Origin: Demequina iriomotensis
Lineage (GTDB): Bacteria > Actinomycetota > Actinomycetes > Actinomycetales > Demequinaceae
Direction: 5' to 3'
NCBI RefSeq assembly: GCF_000971395.1
Contig: NZ_BBME01000012.1
Span: forward strand, 124,001 to 188,000
DNA: 64,000 bases
The notes under the pieces are model-generated. The model saw nothing but the letters and a program-made list of their open reading frames with translations. It ran no database searches and was not told the origin of the DNA. Within the stretch, counting starts at the first letter, position 1; each line of letters starts with the position of its first letter. Position numbers and translations under genes: made by a program. This document shows positions 8,707 through 17,471 of this stretch, one piece after another.

Positions 8707-9426
8707 ATGCTCATCGATCGGTCGCTTCCCACGCCTCTCCACGTCCAGGTGGAGGAGCTGCTGCTCGCCGATCTCGACGCCGGCGTCTGGGAGCCCGGAT
8801 CCCGCCTCCCGGCCGAGGGCGAGCTCGCCTCACGCTTCGGGGTCAACCGGCTCACCATCCGGGAGGCCATCTCGGCGCTGCGCCGGACGGGCCGCGTGGT
8901 CGCACGCCAGGGCGCGGGGACGTTCGTGACGGAGCCGCCGCTGAAGATCGACATCGACGGGTCGGGCCGGCCGACGCCGGGCTCCGCCCCGCTCACCGAC
9001 TTCGCGGAGGAGGTGCTGGGCGTGCGGCGTGCGCCGCTCCCACGGCAGGCGCGGACGGAGCTCGGCGTCGACGAGGGGCTGTCCGTCGAGACCCTCTCGC
9101 GCGTCGGGGGCGCGCCGGTCATGCTCTCGCTCTACTCGCTCGCGACCGACGCGGACCCCGCCGAGGCAGCGGCCCACCTCGACGGCACCTGGTCCGCCCT
9201 CGGCATCGCGACCATCATCGGCGCGCCGCTGCGTCCCGGCTGGCGCGCCTTCGACGCGATCGCGGCGCCCCGGCGCGAGGCCACCCTCCTCGAGATCGAG
9301 GTCGGCGCGCCCCTGCTGCGCCGCAGCGGCGTCAACCTCGACCCCGCGGGCACGCCACGCACGTTCCACACGCGTGCGTACCGCTCGGACCGCCTGCGCA
9401 TCGTCCTGCGCGACGGGCACGCCTGA
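8707..9426 (+). CDS. GntR-family (HutC/PhnF-like) transcriptional regulator
   Basis: 239 residues: N-terminal winged helix (about 8-75; LHVQVEELL, GSRLPAEGELASRFGVNRLT, RQGAGTFV) and a C-terminal UTRA-type effector domain. ATG 8707 is preferred over the ATG at 8674: the latter lies inside the operator palindrome, and 8707 is six bases past a TACCCT -10, which would make the mRNA leaderless. It is divergent from phnDCE, and the two palindromes between them are its probable targets. The effector is presumably a phosphonate or related imported compound (inference). Its stop lies three bases from the end of the convergent cysteine desulfurase gene. Confidence 0.88.
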   Translation: MLIDRSLPTPLHVQVEELLLADLDAGVWEPGSRLPAEGELASRFGVNRLTIREAISALRRTGRVVARQGAGTFVTEPPLKIDIDGSGRPTPGSAPLTDFAEEVLGVRRAPLPRQARTELGVDEGLSVETLSRVGGAPVMLSLYSLATDADPAEAAAHLDGTWSALGIATIIGAPLRPGWRAFDAIAAPRREATLLEIEVGAPLLRRSGVNLDPAGTPRTFHTRAYRSDRLRIVLRDGHA

Positions 9427-9429
9427 GTC

Positions 9430-10587
9430 TCAGCGCGCCGCGGCGTGCGCGCGCTCGACCGCGTCGGGGAGCGCGCCGACGAGCGCGTCGACGTCCACGT
9501 CCGTCGAGGTGCGCCCCAGGCTGACACGGAGCGTGCATGCCGCATCGTCCGCCGACCAGCCCATCGCCATGGCCACGTGACTCGACTGCACCACCCCCGC
9601 GGTGCATGCCGAGCCCGAGCTCGCGGCGATCCCCGCGGCGTCGAGCAGGAAGAGCACCGACTCCGCACGCGCACCGGGGATGACCAGGTGGACGATGCCG
9701 GGGAGACGATGCGCGGGATCGCGCGGTCCCGTGACGGTCGCCTCGGGCACCGCGACCCGCACGCGGTCCACCAGGCGCGCGCGCAACGCCTCGAGGCGGG
9801 CGCGCTCGGCGGCCCGCTCGGCGATCGCATCGTCCAGCGCGGCGGCGAAGGCCGCGGCGCCTGGCGCGTCGAGCGTGCCCGACCTGACCGACCGCTGCTG
9901 GCCGCCGCCGTGAGCGAGCGGCTCCAGGGGCGCGCCGCGGCGTGCGAGCAGCGCACCGACGCCCACGGGGCCGCCGACCTTGTGCGCCGACACCGTCATC
10001 GCGTCGAGCCCGCTGCGATGGAGGTGGACGTCGAGGTGGGCCACGGCCTGCACCGCGTCGGCATGGACGGGGACGCCGAGCGCCGATGCCGCCGCCACCA
10101 CCTCGGCGAGCGGCTGCACGGCACCGACCTCGTTGTTGGCCCACATGACGCTCACGAGGGAGCTGTCGGGGGTGATGGCCCGGGCGAGCTCTGCGGGATC
10201 GACGCACCCCGCGGGGTCCACGGGCAGCTCGACCAGGTCGGCGTCGCCGCGCTCGGCCAGCCACCGGGCCGGGTCCAGCACCGCGTGATGCTCGACCGCG
10301 GAGACCACGAGGCGCCGGCGCATGGCGTCCTGCCCGAGCCGCCCCCAATGGAGGCCCTTGATCGCCAGGTTGTCCGCCTCGGTCCCTCCCGAGGTGAGGA
10401 TCACCTCAGGAGCGTCGGCGCCCAGCGCGGCGGCGATACGCTCGCGCGCGTCCTCGACCACGGCCCTCGCGCGCCGGCCCGCCGCGTGGAGCGACGAGGG
10501 GTTGCCCACCTCCTCCGCCGCGGCGAGCCAGGCGTCGCGCGCGGCCGGACGCAGGGGCGTGGTCGCCGCGTGGTCGAGGTACGTCAC
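9430..10587 (-). CDS. Cysteine desulfurase (NifS/IscS family)
   Basis: 385-residue PLP enzyme that takes sulfur from cysteine as an enzyme persulfide for Fe-S clusters or tRNA thiolation. Visible: YLDHAATTPLRP start, TSGGTEADNLAIKG, AVEHHAVL, DAVQAVAH, the PLP lysine in SAHKVGGPVG, the RSGTLD motif and the catalytic cysteine in SSGSACTAG with the short-loop spacing of the NifS-like class. ATG at 10587 gives the canonical N terminus. It stands alone between convergent gntR and the nuclease gene; two hairpins lie just upstream, closing the nuclease transcript. No scaffold gene is adjacent; the client (often MnmA in actinobacteria) is not in the window. Confidence 0.93.
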   Translation of the reverse strand: MTYLDHAATTPLRPAARDAWLAAAEEVGNPSSLHAAGRRARAVVEDARERIAAALGADAPEVILTSGGTEADNLAIKGLHWGRLGQDAMRRRLVVSAVEHHAVLDPARWLAERGDADLVELPVDPAGCVDPAELARAITPDSSLVSVMWANNEVGAVQPLAEVVAAASALGVPVHADAVQAVAHLDVHLHRSGLDAMTVSAHKVGGPVGVGALLARRGAPLEPLAHGGGQQRSVRSGTLDAPGAAAFAAALDDAIAERAAERARLEALRARLVDRVRVAVPEATVTGPRDPAHRLPGIVHLVIPGARAESVLFLLDAAGIAASSGSACTAGVVQSSHVAMAMGWSADDAACTLRVSLGRTSTDVDVDALVGALPDAVERAHAAAR

Positions 10588-10630
10588 GCCGCCCAGTCTA
10601 GGAAGCGCACGGCGTCTCCGGACACGGCGA

Positions 10631-10658
10631 CGGGGCCGGGTCTCGCGACCCGGCCCCG
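10631..10658. terminator. Hairpin, second terminator behind nuclease gene
   Basis: 12-bp perfect stem CGGGGCCGGGTC (10631-10642) with its complement (10647-10658) and a TCGC tetraloop. With the neighbouring hairpin it separates the nuclease transcript (-) from the desulfurase gene. Confidence 0.7.
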
Positions 10659-10667
10659 CCGTGCGGC

Positions 10668-10701
10668 CCGGTCCCTGGGACGGGGGGTTCCCAGGGACCG
10701 G
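10668..10701. terminator. Hairpin, first terminator behind nuclease gene
   Basis: 13-bp perfect stem CCGGTCCCTGGGA (10668-10680) pairing with 10689-10701 around a CGGGGGGT loop, starting 14 bases after the end of the nuclease gene on the minus strand. Confidence 0.8.
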
Positions 10702-10714
10702 ACCTGTGAGGGGA

Positions 10715-13700
10715 CTACTTCACCCCGCGCCGGTAGGACGTGATGGAGCTGGTGAGGTAACCCGGCTTCGAGGCGGTCATCTTCACCTTGATCCCGTGAC
10801 CCGCATCCTTCTTGCGCAGAAGGTAGGTCGCGTGGGTGGCACCCTTGATCGGCTTGCCGTCGCGGTACCACTGGTACGTGACCTTGGCCGGCGAGGGCTT
10901 CCAGGCGACCTTGGGCGCCGGGATCTTGGTGCCGATGGTCATGGCGCCGGTGATCCGGGGCCGGGAGGGCTTCTCCCAGACCTTCGGCACGCTCACCGAC
11001 TTCGACTTCACGGTCGTGGCGACGTAGCCGTCGGCCGTTCCCGTGACCGCCACCGACAGGCGCGTCCCCCGGTCCTTGACCCGCACCAGGTAGGTCGCGT
11101 GAGTCGCGCCGTCGATGGCGACGCCGTTGCGGAACCACTGGTACGTGTACTTCTCCGGGGTCGGCTCCCACGTGCCGAGGTCGACGCCCACCTTGGTGCC
11201 CACCGTGAGGCGGCCGGTGATCGCCGGCTTCGGCGCCGCGGTGAACTCGACCGGACCGGTCGCCTTCACGTCGATCGCGATGACGAACGAGGTGGCGGTG
11301 ACGTCGCCCTCGATCTCGAGGAGCTGCTCGCCCTCGAGACCCTCCGGGATGGTGACGGTCACCGAGGCGGTGCCGTTGTCATCGTAGGAGCTGGTGACGA
11401 TCTCGTTGGACACCGGGAAGGTGCCGAGGACCTCGCCGCCGAGGCTCACCACGACGTTGTCGTCGGTGAGGTCGGACGGACCCGTGAACATCAGCGAGCT
11501 GAGGTCGAACGAGAACTCCTCGCCCGCGGCGACCTCGAGCGAGCCGGCGGTGACGCCGACCGCGTGCTGGTCGTACTCGGTGCCGAGGCTGCCGAGCGCC
11601 GCGAGGTAGTCCACCATCGCGTCGAAGTCGACGCGAGCGCTGTCCTTGAGGTTCTCGCCGTCACGGAAGGCGGTGAAGTTGTCGCCACCGGCCGCGAGGA
11701 ACGCGTTGGCCGCGACGGTGTACTCCGCCTCGAGGTCGATCGCCACGCCGTCGAGCCACATCTGGAGGATGCGCTCGCCGCGTGCGGCGGTCGGGTCGTA
11801 GGTGTAGTCGAAGCCGTCCGAGATCCCCAGCTTGAGGAACGGACGCGACGACCCGTCAGGCTGCCACTGCTGCTCGAGCACGGCCTTGATCTCCGCACCC
11901 GTGAGGGTGAGGGTCGAGAGCGTGTTGCCGAACGGCTGGACCGTGTTGGCCTGCTTGTAGGACACGCTGGTCGGGTACTCGCCCGTGCCGGCCGCGTCGC
12001 CCAGGAGGTCCGCACGCAGACCGCCGGGGTTCATGAACGCGATCTGCGCGCCGTTGGCCTCGGTCGCCCAGAGCTGCACGGTCGCGACCGCGTTGCCCAG
12101 CGTCGACTCGCCACCGCGCGCCTCGCCGTTCGACGACGTCCGCGCGCGGTAGAGCGGCTCGGTGAGCTCACCGATCGACTGAGCGCCGAGCACGGCCGCA
12201 TCGGCCGCCGCAGCGTCGACGATCGCCTGCACCTCCGGGTCGGCCGGGTACACGAGCGCGCAGCTCGTGGTGCACGTCGGGTCGGCCTTCTCGGTGAGGT
12301 TGATGGTGTCGACCGCGATGCTCGCGAGCTCGTCCGTCGCGTTGTCGAACGTGAGGATGAGCTGGTCGAGGTACATGCCGTACTGCCCGGCGGAGACCAC
12401 CGGACGCTTCGTCACGGCGCGACCCTCGTCGATCCAGCCCTGGACCGGGACCTCGTGGGCGTACGCGAGGTGCGTGTGGCCCGAGATCACGGCGTCGATG
12501 CTGTCGTCGAGCTCCGAGATCATCTTCCCGAAGTTGTTCGACGGGTCGACCGCGTCCGCGTAGGCCGTGGTCGGCGCGCCCTCGTGCACCAGCAGGATGA
12601 TCGCGTCGGCGCCCTCGCCCTCGAGCACCTCGGCCGCGCGGTTGGCCGCGACGGCCTCGTCCTCGAACTCGAGGCCCTCGATGCCGGCGGGCGACACGAG
12701 GGACGGCGTGGTGTCGGTGACGACGCCCACGAAGCCGAGCTTCACATCGTCCTCGGTGGTCGCCGTGCCGTTGTCGAACTCGACCATCCAGGTCTCGTCG
12801 AGCGCCGGCGAGCCGTCCTCCATGCGCACGTTGGCGCCGAGGTAGGTCCACGTGGCGCCGCCGTACGGGTTGGTCTCGGCGTCGTAGTCGCCGAGCACGC
12901 GCCCGATGAGGTCCTCGTAGCCCTGGTCGAACTCGTGGTTGCCCACCGCCGAGACGTCGAGGCCCATGGCGTTCAGGGCGTCGATGGTCGGCTTGTCCTT
13001 GGCGACGAAGCTCTCGAACGTCGAGGCGCCGATGAGGTCGCCCGCCGCCGTGAACACCGAGTTGGTGTACTCCGACTCCAGCTGCTTGACGGCACCCGCC
13101 ATCACCGCAGCGCCGGCCTGACCGCTCGCGAGGGTCGGCAGGATGCGGCCGTGGAAGTCGTTGGTGCCGAGCACCTGGACCTTGGTGGTGCCGAGCTCGA
13201 GCCCGATGAGCACCGGGTCGTGGTCCGACGTGCGGTACATGTCGGCCGCATAGAGGCTCTCGAGCTGCTCCGCGGTCTTGTACTCGGTGTTGTAGTCGAT
13301 GACGGTCGGCTCGTCGGCGTTGATGTGGAGGTGCGCGGCGTCGCTCACCTGGTCCGCCATGGAGGCGGAGGCGAACGCGTAGTCGAGCGAGCCCCACTGG
13401 CCGTCGTAGACGTAGGAGTAGTCCTCGGCGAGCTCGACGTAGCCGGCCTCGCGGAGCACCTGGATCGGGTCCTCCTGACCGTAGGAGTTGAGGTCGCCCA
13501 TGATGATGTAGTCGTCGTCCTCCACGCCGGTCGGGTGGTCGTCGAGCCAGCTCACCAGCGCCTCCGCCGCAGCGGTGCGGGCACCGTTCCAGCAGCTGGC
13601 GCCGTCACCCTGGTCGGCGTTCACGCCGTCGGTCGGGCACGAGCCCTTCGACTTCCAGTGGTTGGCGACCACCGTGAAGGTCTCACCGTCCGTGTCCTCG

Positions 13701-15856
13701 AAGCTCGCGGCCACCGAGGGACGGTTGTTGTCGTCGTCGAAGGACGGGTCCACCGAGTTGTCGAGGATGGCGAAGTCGCCCACCTCGGACACGGCGGCGG
13801 AGTCGTACAGGAAGCCGACGCGGATCGTGTCGGTGCCGACGATGCCGGTGTCGACGTAGGACCACGAGTCGGTCCCCGTCGCCTCGTTCATCTCGTCGGC
13901 GAGGTACGCGAGCGGCTCGACGCCGGTGGTGTTCTCGAGCTCGGCCATGCCGATGACGTCGGCGTCGAGCGCGACGAGCGCCTCGATCAGCTTCGCGGTC
14001 TGACGCTCCAGCTCCTCCTCGGAGTCCGCGCCGCGGCACTCCTGCTTGTAGCCGTCCGGGCCGCAGATGGTGCCGGCGCCGGTGGTGAGGAAGAAGTTGA
14101 GCACGTTGAAGGCCGCGACCTTGACGTCGCCGCCCACCTCGGGCGCCGCCGTCGGGCGCGGGTTCGCGTCCTGGAAGTCCGGCGTCGCCGCCGCGGCGTC
14201 CACGGGGCGCACACGCCACGCGTTCGGGGAGGACGAGGTGCCGCCCCACGTGTAGGTGAACACGCCCGACAGGCCGGTCACGGTGCTGCCGCTGCGCAGC
14301 GGGTTCTCCGCGGTGAGCGGAGCGCCGCCGAGCCCCATCGGGTCGAGGTTCTGCGCGTTGGTGAAGTCGTCGACCTTGATCTTGTTGAGGTCGTTCTCCT
14401 TCTGCAGCGCGACGGCCTCCTCGCCGGGCTCCACCACGGCGCTGGGCTGGTCGAGCTTGCCGGAGCCGGAGACCATCACCTCGTTGAAGCGACCGAGCAG
14501 GTAGGTCTCGGTGACGGTGAGCTCCTGGGCGAACTCGACGAGCATGCCCTCGTAGCGCTCGGCGAAGGTGGCGTCCGGGAAGGGCAGCGACACCTGCGCG
14601 GGCGTGACGCTCGCACCGGAGTCCAGCACCTCGACGGTGGCGGAGCCGAGCTGCGTCTGGCCCTGGTACTCGGCGACCACGCCGGTGACCGAGACCACGT
14701 CGCCCACGGCGACGGAGTCGTTCGAGGCGTTGTAGACGAAGACGGCCTCCGAGGTCGCCTCGTCCTCGTCGGCGTCCTCGTCGCGCGACTGGACGTAGAA
14801 GCCGCGGAGCGTCGGGCTCGCGCCCTCGTAGTCGCCCACGACGACGCCCTCGACCGTGACGGTCTGGCCCGCGAGCGGGCTGGTGTCGGTGGTGCCCTGG
14901 ATCGCGGAGATCGGGGTGATCGCGCCGACGGTGGTGAAGGTGCTGACGAAGTCCGCCTCCATCGTGTCGGGCTCGCCGTCGAGGTCCTCGACGCGGCCGG
15001 CGTCGACGGTGAGCTCGCAGTCGGTGGCCTCGGCGATCGGCTCGGTCGGCGTGACGGTGTACACCGCGCCCTCGCCGGTGACGTCGAGCGCGAGGTCGTC
15101 CTCGCCGCAGACCAGGGAGAACGCATCGTTCAGCGCGACGTCCTCGGAGAAGGTCACCACGGGAGCGACATCGGTCGCGACGCCGATGGTGCCGTCCGCC
15201 GGCACCACGGTCTTGACCGTCGGCGCAACGTCCGCGGCCGGCTCGTCGGAGCAGTTCGCGGTGTGCGAGCCGAGGCCGGTGAAGTCGTCCTGCGCGGAGG
15301 AGGTCCACTCGAGCGAGGCATCGAATGCGTCAGTGGCATTCGTGTCGCCCGCGCAGACATCGGCGTTGCGCGTGAGCGTCTCGTTGAGTCCGCCACCCGG
15401 CCACACCGAGCCGGGGTCCACACCGACCTGCCCGAACGCATCGATCACGGTGCCGCTGTGCTTGAGCACCACGGCATCGTCGCCGTTGAAGTTGATCACG
15501 CTGCTGTTGGTCGCGTCGGCCACGGCCAGCACCGAAGCGTCGGCGGCGGCATGGGACACCACGTAGACGTCGCCCGCGGCGAGCGTGCCCGCGAGCGTCA
15601 TCGACTGGCTCGCCGAGGCCGCGCCGTTCGAATAGAGCTCGAGCGTGTAGGCCGAGAGCTCGACGGCATCACCGGTGCCGTTGTAGATCTCGATGGCCTT
15701 GTTGCCGGTGCCGGAGCCCTCGACGTACTCGGAGATGAACAGGTCGCTGACGCCCTCGGCCGCGGCCGGGAGCGTGGTCAGGACCGAGACGCTCAAGGCG
15801 CCCAGGACAGAGGCCGCGCCGAGTCGACGCGCCGTTCTAGGTGGGGTGATAGTCAC
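10715..15856 (-). CDS. Secreted ExeM/NucH-type nuclease fused to 5'-nucleotidase
   Basis: 1713-residue secreted phosphate-scavenging enzyme. In order: signal peptide (1-33, ending LPAAA); lamin-tail domain (about 36-200); Ig-like Big_5 domain (214-310); OB-fold segment typical of ExeM/NucH (about 317-445); endonuclease/exonuclease/phosphatase domain (about 575-885; AAFNVLNFF, MAELENTT, ANHWKSKG, IMGDLNSYG, TSDHDPVL); metallophosphatase (about 890-1180; GTNDFHGR, GNHEFDQGY, SGHTHLAY); 5'-nucleotidase C-terminal domain (about 1240-1420); an Ig-like segment; and two C-terminal repeats (about 1535-1713; YTYQWFRNG, VTYQWYRDG, each followed by GATHATYL). It would cut extracellular DNA and then release phosphate from the nucleotides. 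GTG 15856 is chosen for the signal peptide; the frame extends to 15931. PHO box upstream, two terminators downstream. Confidence 0.92.
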   Translation of the reverse strand: MTITPPRTARRLGAASVLGALSVSVLTTLPAAAEGVSDLFISEYVEGSGTGNKAIEIYNGTGDAVELSAYTLELYSNGAASASQSMTLAGTLAAGDVYVVSHAAADASVLAVADATNSSVINFNGDDAVVLKHSGTVIDAFGQVGVDPGSVWPGGGLNETLTRNADVCAGDTNATDAFDASLEWTSSAQDDFTGLGSHTANCSDEPAADVAPTVKTVVPADGTIGVATDVAPVVTFSEDVALNDAFSLVCGEDDLALDVTGEGAVYTVTPTEPIAEATDCELTVDAGRVEDLDGEPDTMEADFVSTFTTVGAITPISAIQGTTDTSPLAGQTVTVEGVVVGDYEGASPTLRGFYVQSRDEDADEDEATSEAVFVYNASNDSVAVGDVVSVTGVVAEYQGQTQLGSATVEVLDSGASVTPAQVSLPFPDATFAERYEGMLVEFAQELTVTETYLLGRFNEVMVSGSGKLDQPSAVVEPGEEAVALQKENDLNKIKVDDFTNAQNLDPMGLGGAPLTAENPLRSGSTVTGLSGVFTYTWGGTSSSPNAWRVRPVDAAAATPDFQDANPRPTAAPEVGGDVKVAAFNVLNFFLTTGAGTICGPDGYKQECRGADSEEELERQTAKLIEALVALDADVIGMAELENTTGVEPLAYLADEMNEATGTDSWSYVDTGIVGTDTIRVGFLYDSAAVSEVGDFAILDNSVDPSFDDDNNRPSVAASFEDTDGETFTVVANHWKSKGSCPTDGVNADQGDGASCWNGARTAAAEALVSWLDDHPTGVEDDDYIIMGDLNSYGQEDPIQVLREAGYVELAEDYSYVYDGQWGSLDYAFASASMADQVSDAAHLHINADEPTVIDYNTEYKTAEQLESLYAADMYRTSDHDPVLIGLELGTTKVQVLGTNDFHGRILPTLASGQAGAAVMAGAVKQLESEYTNSVFTAAGDLIGASTFESFVAKDKPTIDALNAMGLDVSAVGNHEFDQGYEDLIGRVLGDYDAETNPYGGATWTYLGANVRMEDGSPALDETWMVEFDNGTATTEDDVKLGFVGVVTDTTPSLVSPAGIEGLEFEDEAVAANRAAEVLEGEGADAIILLVHEGAPTTAYADAVDPSNNFGKMISELDDSIDAVISGHTHLAYAHEVPVQGWIDEGRAVTKRPVVSAGQYGMYLDQLILTFDNATDELASIAVDTINLTEKADPTCTTSCALVYPADPEVQAIVDAAAADAAVLGAQSIGELTEPLYRARTSSNGEARGGESTLGNAVATVQLWATEANGAQIAFMNPGGLRADLLGDAAGTGEYPTSVSYKQANTVQPFGNTLSTLTLTGAEIKAVLEQQWQPDGSSRPFLKLGISDGFDYTYDPTAARGERILQMWLDGVAIDLEAEYTVAANAFLAAGGDNFTAFRDGENLKDSARVDFDAMVDYLAALGSLGTEYDQHAVGVTAGSLEVAAGEEFSFDLSSLMFTGPSDLTDDNVVVSLGGEVLGTFPVSNEIVTSSYDDNGTASVTVTIPEGLEGEQLLEIEGDVTATSFVIAIDVKATGPVEFTAAPKPAITGRLTVGTKVGVDLGTWEPTPEKYTYQWFRNGVAIDGATHATYLVRVKDRGTRLSVAVTGTADGYVATTVKSKSVSVPKVWEKPSRPRITGAMTIGTKIPAPKVAWKPSPAKVTYQWYRDGKPIKGATHATYLLRKKDAGHGIKVKMTASKPGYLTSSITSYRRGVK

Positions 15857-15896
15857 CCGCCTCACGTTAGGGACGCTTGGCGAACCGGATGCGTCG

Positions 15897-15929
15897 GCGC
15901 CGTGAACCTTATGTTGCCGCGCGGTGAAC
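15897..15929 (-). promoter_or_regulatory. PHO box upstream of nuclease/5'-nucleotidase gene
   Basis: On the coding strand three adjacent 11-base units read GTTCACCGCGC (15929-15919), GGCAACATAAG (15918-15908) and GTTCACGGCGC (15907-15897). The outer two match the actinobacterial PhoP unit; the middle is degenerate. A likely -10 TAACGT lies at 15869-15864, within GCGTCCCTAACGT, which resembles GCGTCCCTAGGTT at phnD. Orientation equals the direction of transcription, as at phnD. Confidence 0.7.
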
Positions 15930-16017
15930 ACTTGGCGATCAGCGATGCATGTCCCCGTCTGCGACCCGGGACCTTCCCGCGTTAGCGTGTCGGCAGACCC
16001 CTAGCGAAGGAGCCCGC

Positions 16018-16845
16018 ATGGCCGTCTGGTTCATCACCGGCTGCTCGACCGGCATCGGCCGGGCGACCGCCGAGCGCGCCGCGGAGGCGGGCCACCGGGT
16101 GGTCGCGACCGCGCGGCGCCCCGAGACGCTCGACGCCCTGGTCGCACGATTCCCCGACACGGTGCTCGCCCTCCCGCTCGAGGTGAGGGACGATGCGGCG
16201 GTCCAGACCGCGGTCGACGCCGCGCTGGCCCGCTTCGGCCGGGTGGACGTGCTGGTCAACAACGCCGGCATCGGCTTCTTCTCCACCATCGAGGAATCGG
16301 GCGCCGAGGACGCGCACGAGGTCATGGACGCGAACTTCTGGGGCGCCGCCGCGGTGACCACCGCGCTGCTGCCGCACCTGCGCGCGCAACGGTCGGGGCA
16401 CATCTTCACCGTCTCGTCGATCGCGGGCGTGCGCGGCTCCGCGGGGCTCGGGTACTACTGCGCGTCGAAGTTCGCGATCTCCGGGCTCATGGAGGCGCTG
16501 GCCGCCGAGGTCGCGCACCTCGGCATCCGCGTCACGCTCCTCGAGCCGGGCCCGATCCGCACGTTGTGGATCCCGTCCGGCGCGAAGAACGAGGAGGTCC
16601 TCCCGGACTACGAGGACGTGATGCGCCCGTTCTGGGACCGCATCCACTCCCTGCCGGGCAACCAGCCCGGCTCCCCCGGCGCCGCCGCCGAGGCCATGCT
16701 GCGCCTCGCCGACGAGCCCGACCCGCCCCTCCACCTCATCTGCGGGCAGCACGCCGTCACCCAGACGCGGGCGAAGCTCGCGCGGCTCGAGGCCGAGGTC
16801 GACCGGTGGGAGGATCTCTCCCTGAGCATCGACAGGAAGGACTGA
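16018..16845 (+). CDS. SDR-family oxidoreductase
   Basis: 275-residue classical short-chain dehydrogenase/reductase. NAD(P)-binding TGCSTGIGRATA at the N terminus, NNAGIGFF, the catalytic Ser in VSSIAGV and YxxxK in YYCASK (about residues 153-157), and PGPIRT after the cofactor site. ATG 16018 follows a GAAGGAG ribosome site. It reads away from the nuclease gene across a shared promoter region and ends one base before the next ATG, so the following small gene is probably cotranscribed. The substrate cannot be told; KEGG-style retinol/ketoreductase labels would be guesses. Confidence 0.88.
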   Translation: MAVWFITGCSTGIGRATAERAAEAGHRVVATARRPETLDALVARFPDTVLALPLEVRDDAAVQTAVDAALARFGRVDVLVNNAGIGFFSTIEESGAEDAHEVMDANFWGAAAVTTALLPHLRAQRSGHIFTVSSIAGVRGSAGLGYYCASKFAISGLMEALAAEVAHLGIRVTLLEPGPIRTLWIPSGAKNEEVLPDYEDVMRPFWDRIHSLPGNQPGSPGAAAEAMLRLADEPDPPLHLICGQHAVTQTRAKLARLEAEVDRWEDLSLSIDRKD

Positions 16846-16846
16846 C

Positions 16847-17251
16847 ATGGCCGGCATCCCTGGAGGCAAGGCGCTCCACGCCCTCGTCGCGGCCGTGCTC
16901 GAGCACGGCATGCGATCGCTCACCAAGCCCGAGGGGCTCGCGGTCTCGCTGGTGCAGGAGAGCGGCACGGGCGATCGCACCCTCACCACCTTCACGGGCG
17001 TCGACGCCCAGAAGGCCGTGCGCGCCGCGCGCGACAAGGCCAAGGCGAGCACCGCCGAGCGCGTCGCCGTGGTGTGGGACGGTCGCCTCACCAGCAAGGA
17101 GGGCGACGAGTCCGCAGTGATGGTCCTCGCGCACGAGCGCGGCCAGCCCGGCACGCTCATCTTCGCGCAGCGTTACGAGGCGCAGGGCACGCGGGTCGAG
17201 CCCGTGGGCAACCCCGGCTTCGTGGGCGAGCGGGCACCGCTGCTCGGCTGA
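16847..17251 (+). CDS. Conserved-looking hypothetical protein, 134 aa
   Basis: I do not recognise a family. 134 residues, soluble, no signal peptide or membrane segment. The first half carries LTKPEGLAVSLVQE and the middle a Lys/Ala-rich helix (KAVRAARDKAKAST) followed by beta-like stretches (RVAVVWDGRLT, ESAVMVLAHERG, TLIFAQRYEAQG). The start is one base after the SDR stop (TGACATG), with GGAAGG in the end of the SDR gene as ribosome site, so it is very likely translated with the SDR. Codon use is like the neighbours. Confidence 0.7.
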   Translation: MAGIPGGKALHALVAAVLEHGMRSLTKPEGLAVSLVQESGTGDRTLTTFTGVDAQKAVRAARDKAKASTAERVAVVWDGRLTSKEGDESAVMVLAHERGQPGTLIFAQRYEAQGTRVEPVGNPGFVGERAPLLG

Positions 17252-17297
17252 CCCTCGGCCTCCCCCTCCCGTCGCCCCCGTCACCCCCGCCACCCCC

Positions 17298-17395
17298 CTG
17301 ACAGAGGCAACGGAGTTCGACGCGACACGCCGGAGATCCGCGTCCCGTACGCCGCGACACGCGCGCGACCCGGGACCCACTCCATTGTCACTGTC
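17298..17395. repeat. Intergenic palindromic repeat family A, copy 1
   Basis: About 98 bp beginning CTGACAGAGGCAACGGAGTT and ending TCCATTGTCACTGTC, with CGACACGC on both inner arms. The ends are inverted copies (CTGACA..CAACGGA against TCCRTTGTCA). Closely similar elements lie at 41127-41218 and 51396-51494, always between genes. It may act as a bidirectional terminator or be a mobile-type (MITE/REP-like) repeat. Confidence 0.65.
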
Positions 17396-17435
17396 CGGCG
17401 GGGGTGGGGCTTGCGCGCGCGACCCTTCGGGCTTA

Positions 17436-17471
17436 CATTTCAAATGTGGTTGATGCAACGATTCTTGAAAT
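17436..17471. promoter_or_regulatory. ArsR-type operator/promoter of arsR-arsP
   Basis: CATTTCAAATG (17436-17446) and the inverted half TTGAAAT (17465-17471) give an ATTTCAA/TTGAAAT dyad that overlaps the arsR start codon. ArsR/SmtB repressors typically bind such A+T-rich dyads, so autorepression of arsR-arsP is likely. Confidence 0.6.

Noticed and set aside
15857-15931. Longer nuclease start at 15931
   Set aside because: It would put 25 polar residues before the signal peptide and place the PHO box inside the coding region.
10322-15985. 1887-codon open frame on the + strand opposite the nuclease gene
   Set aside because: It runs antisense to a gene with clear domains and signal peptide; composition (Val/Arg/Gly/His-rich) is that of a high-G+C shadow frame.
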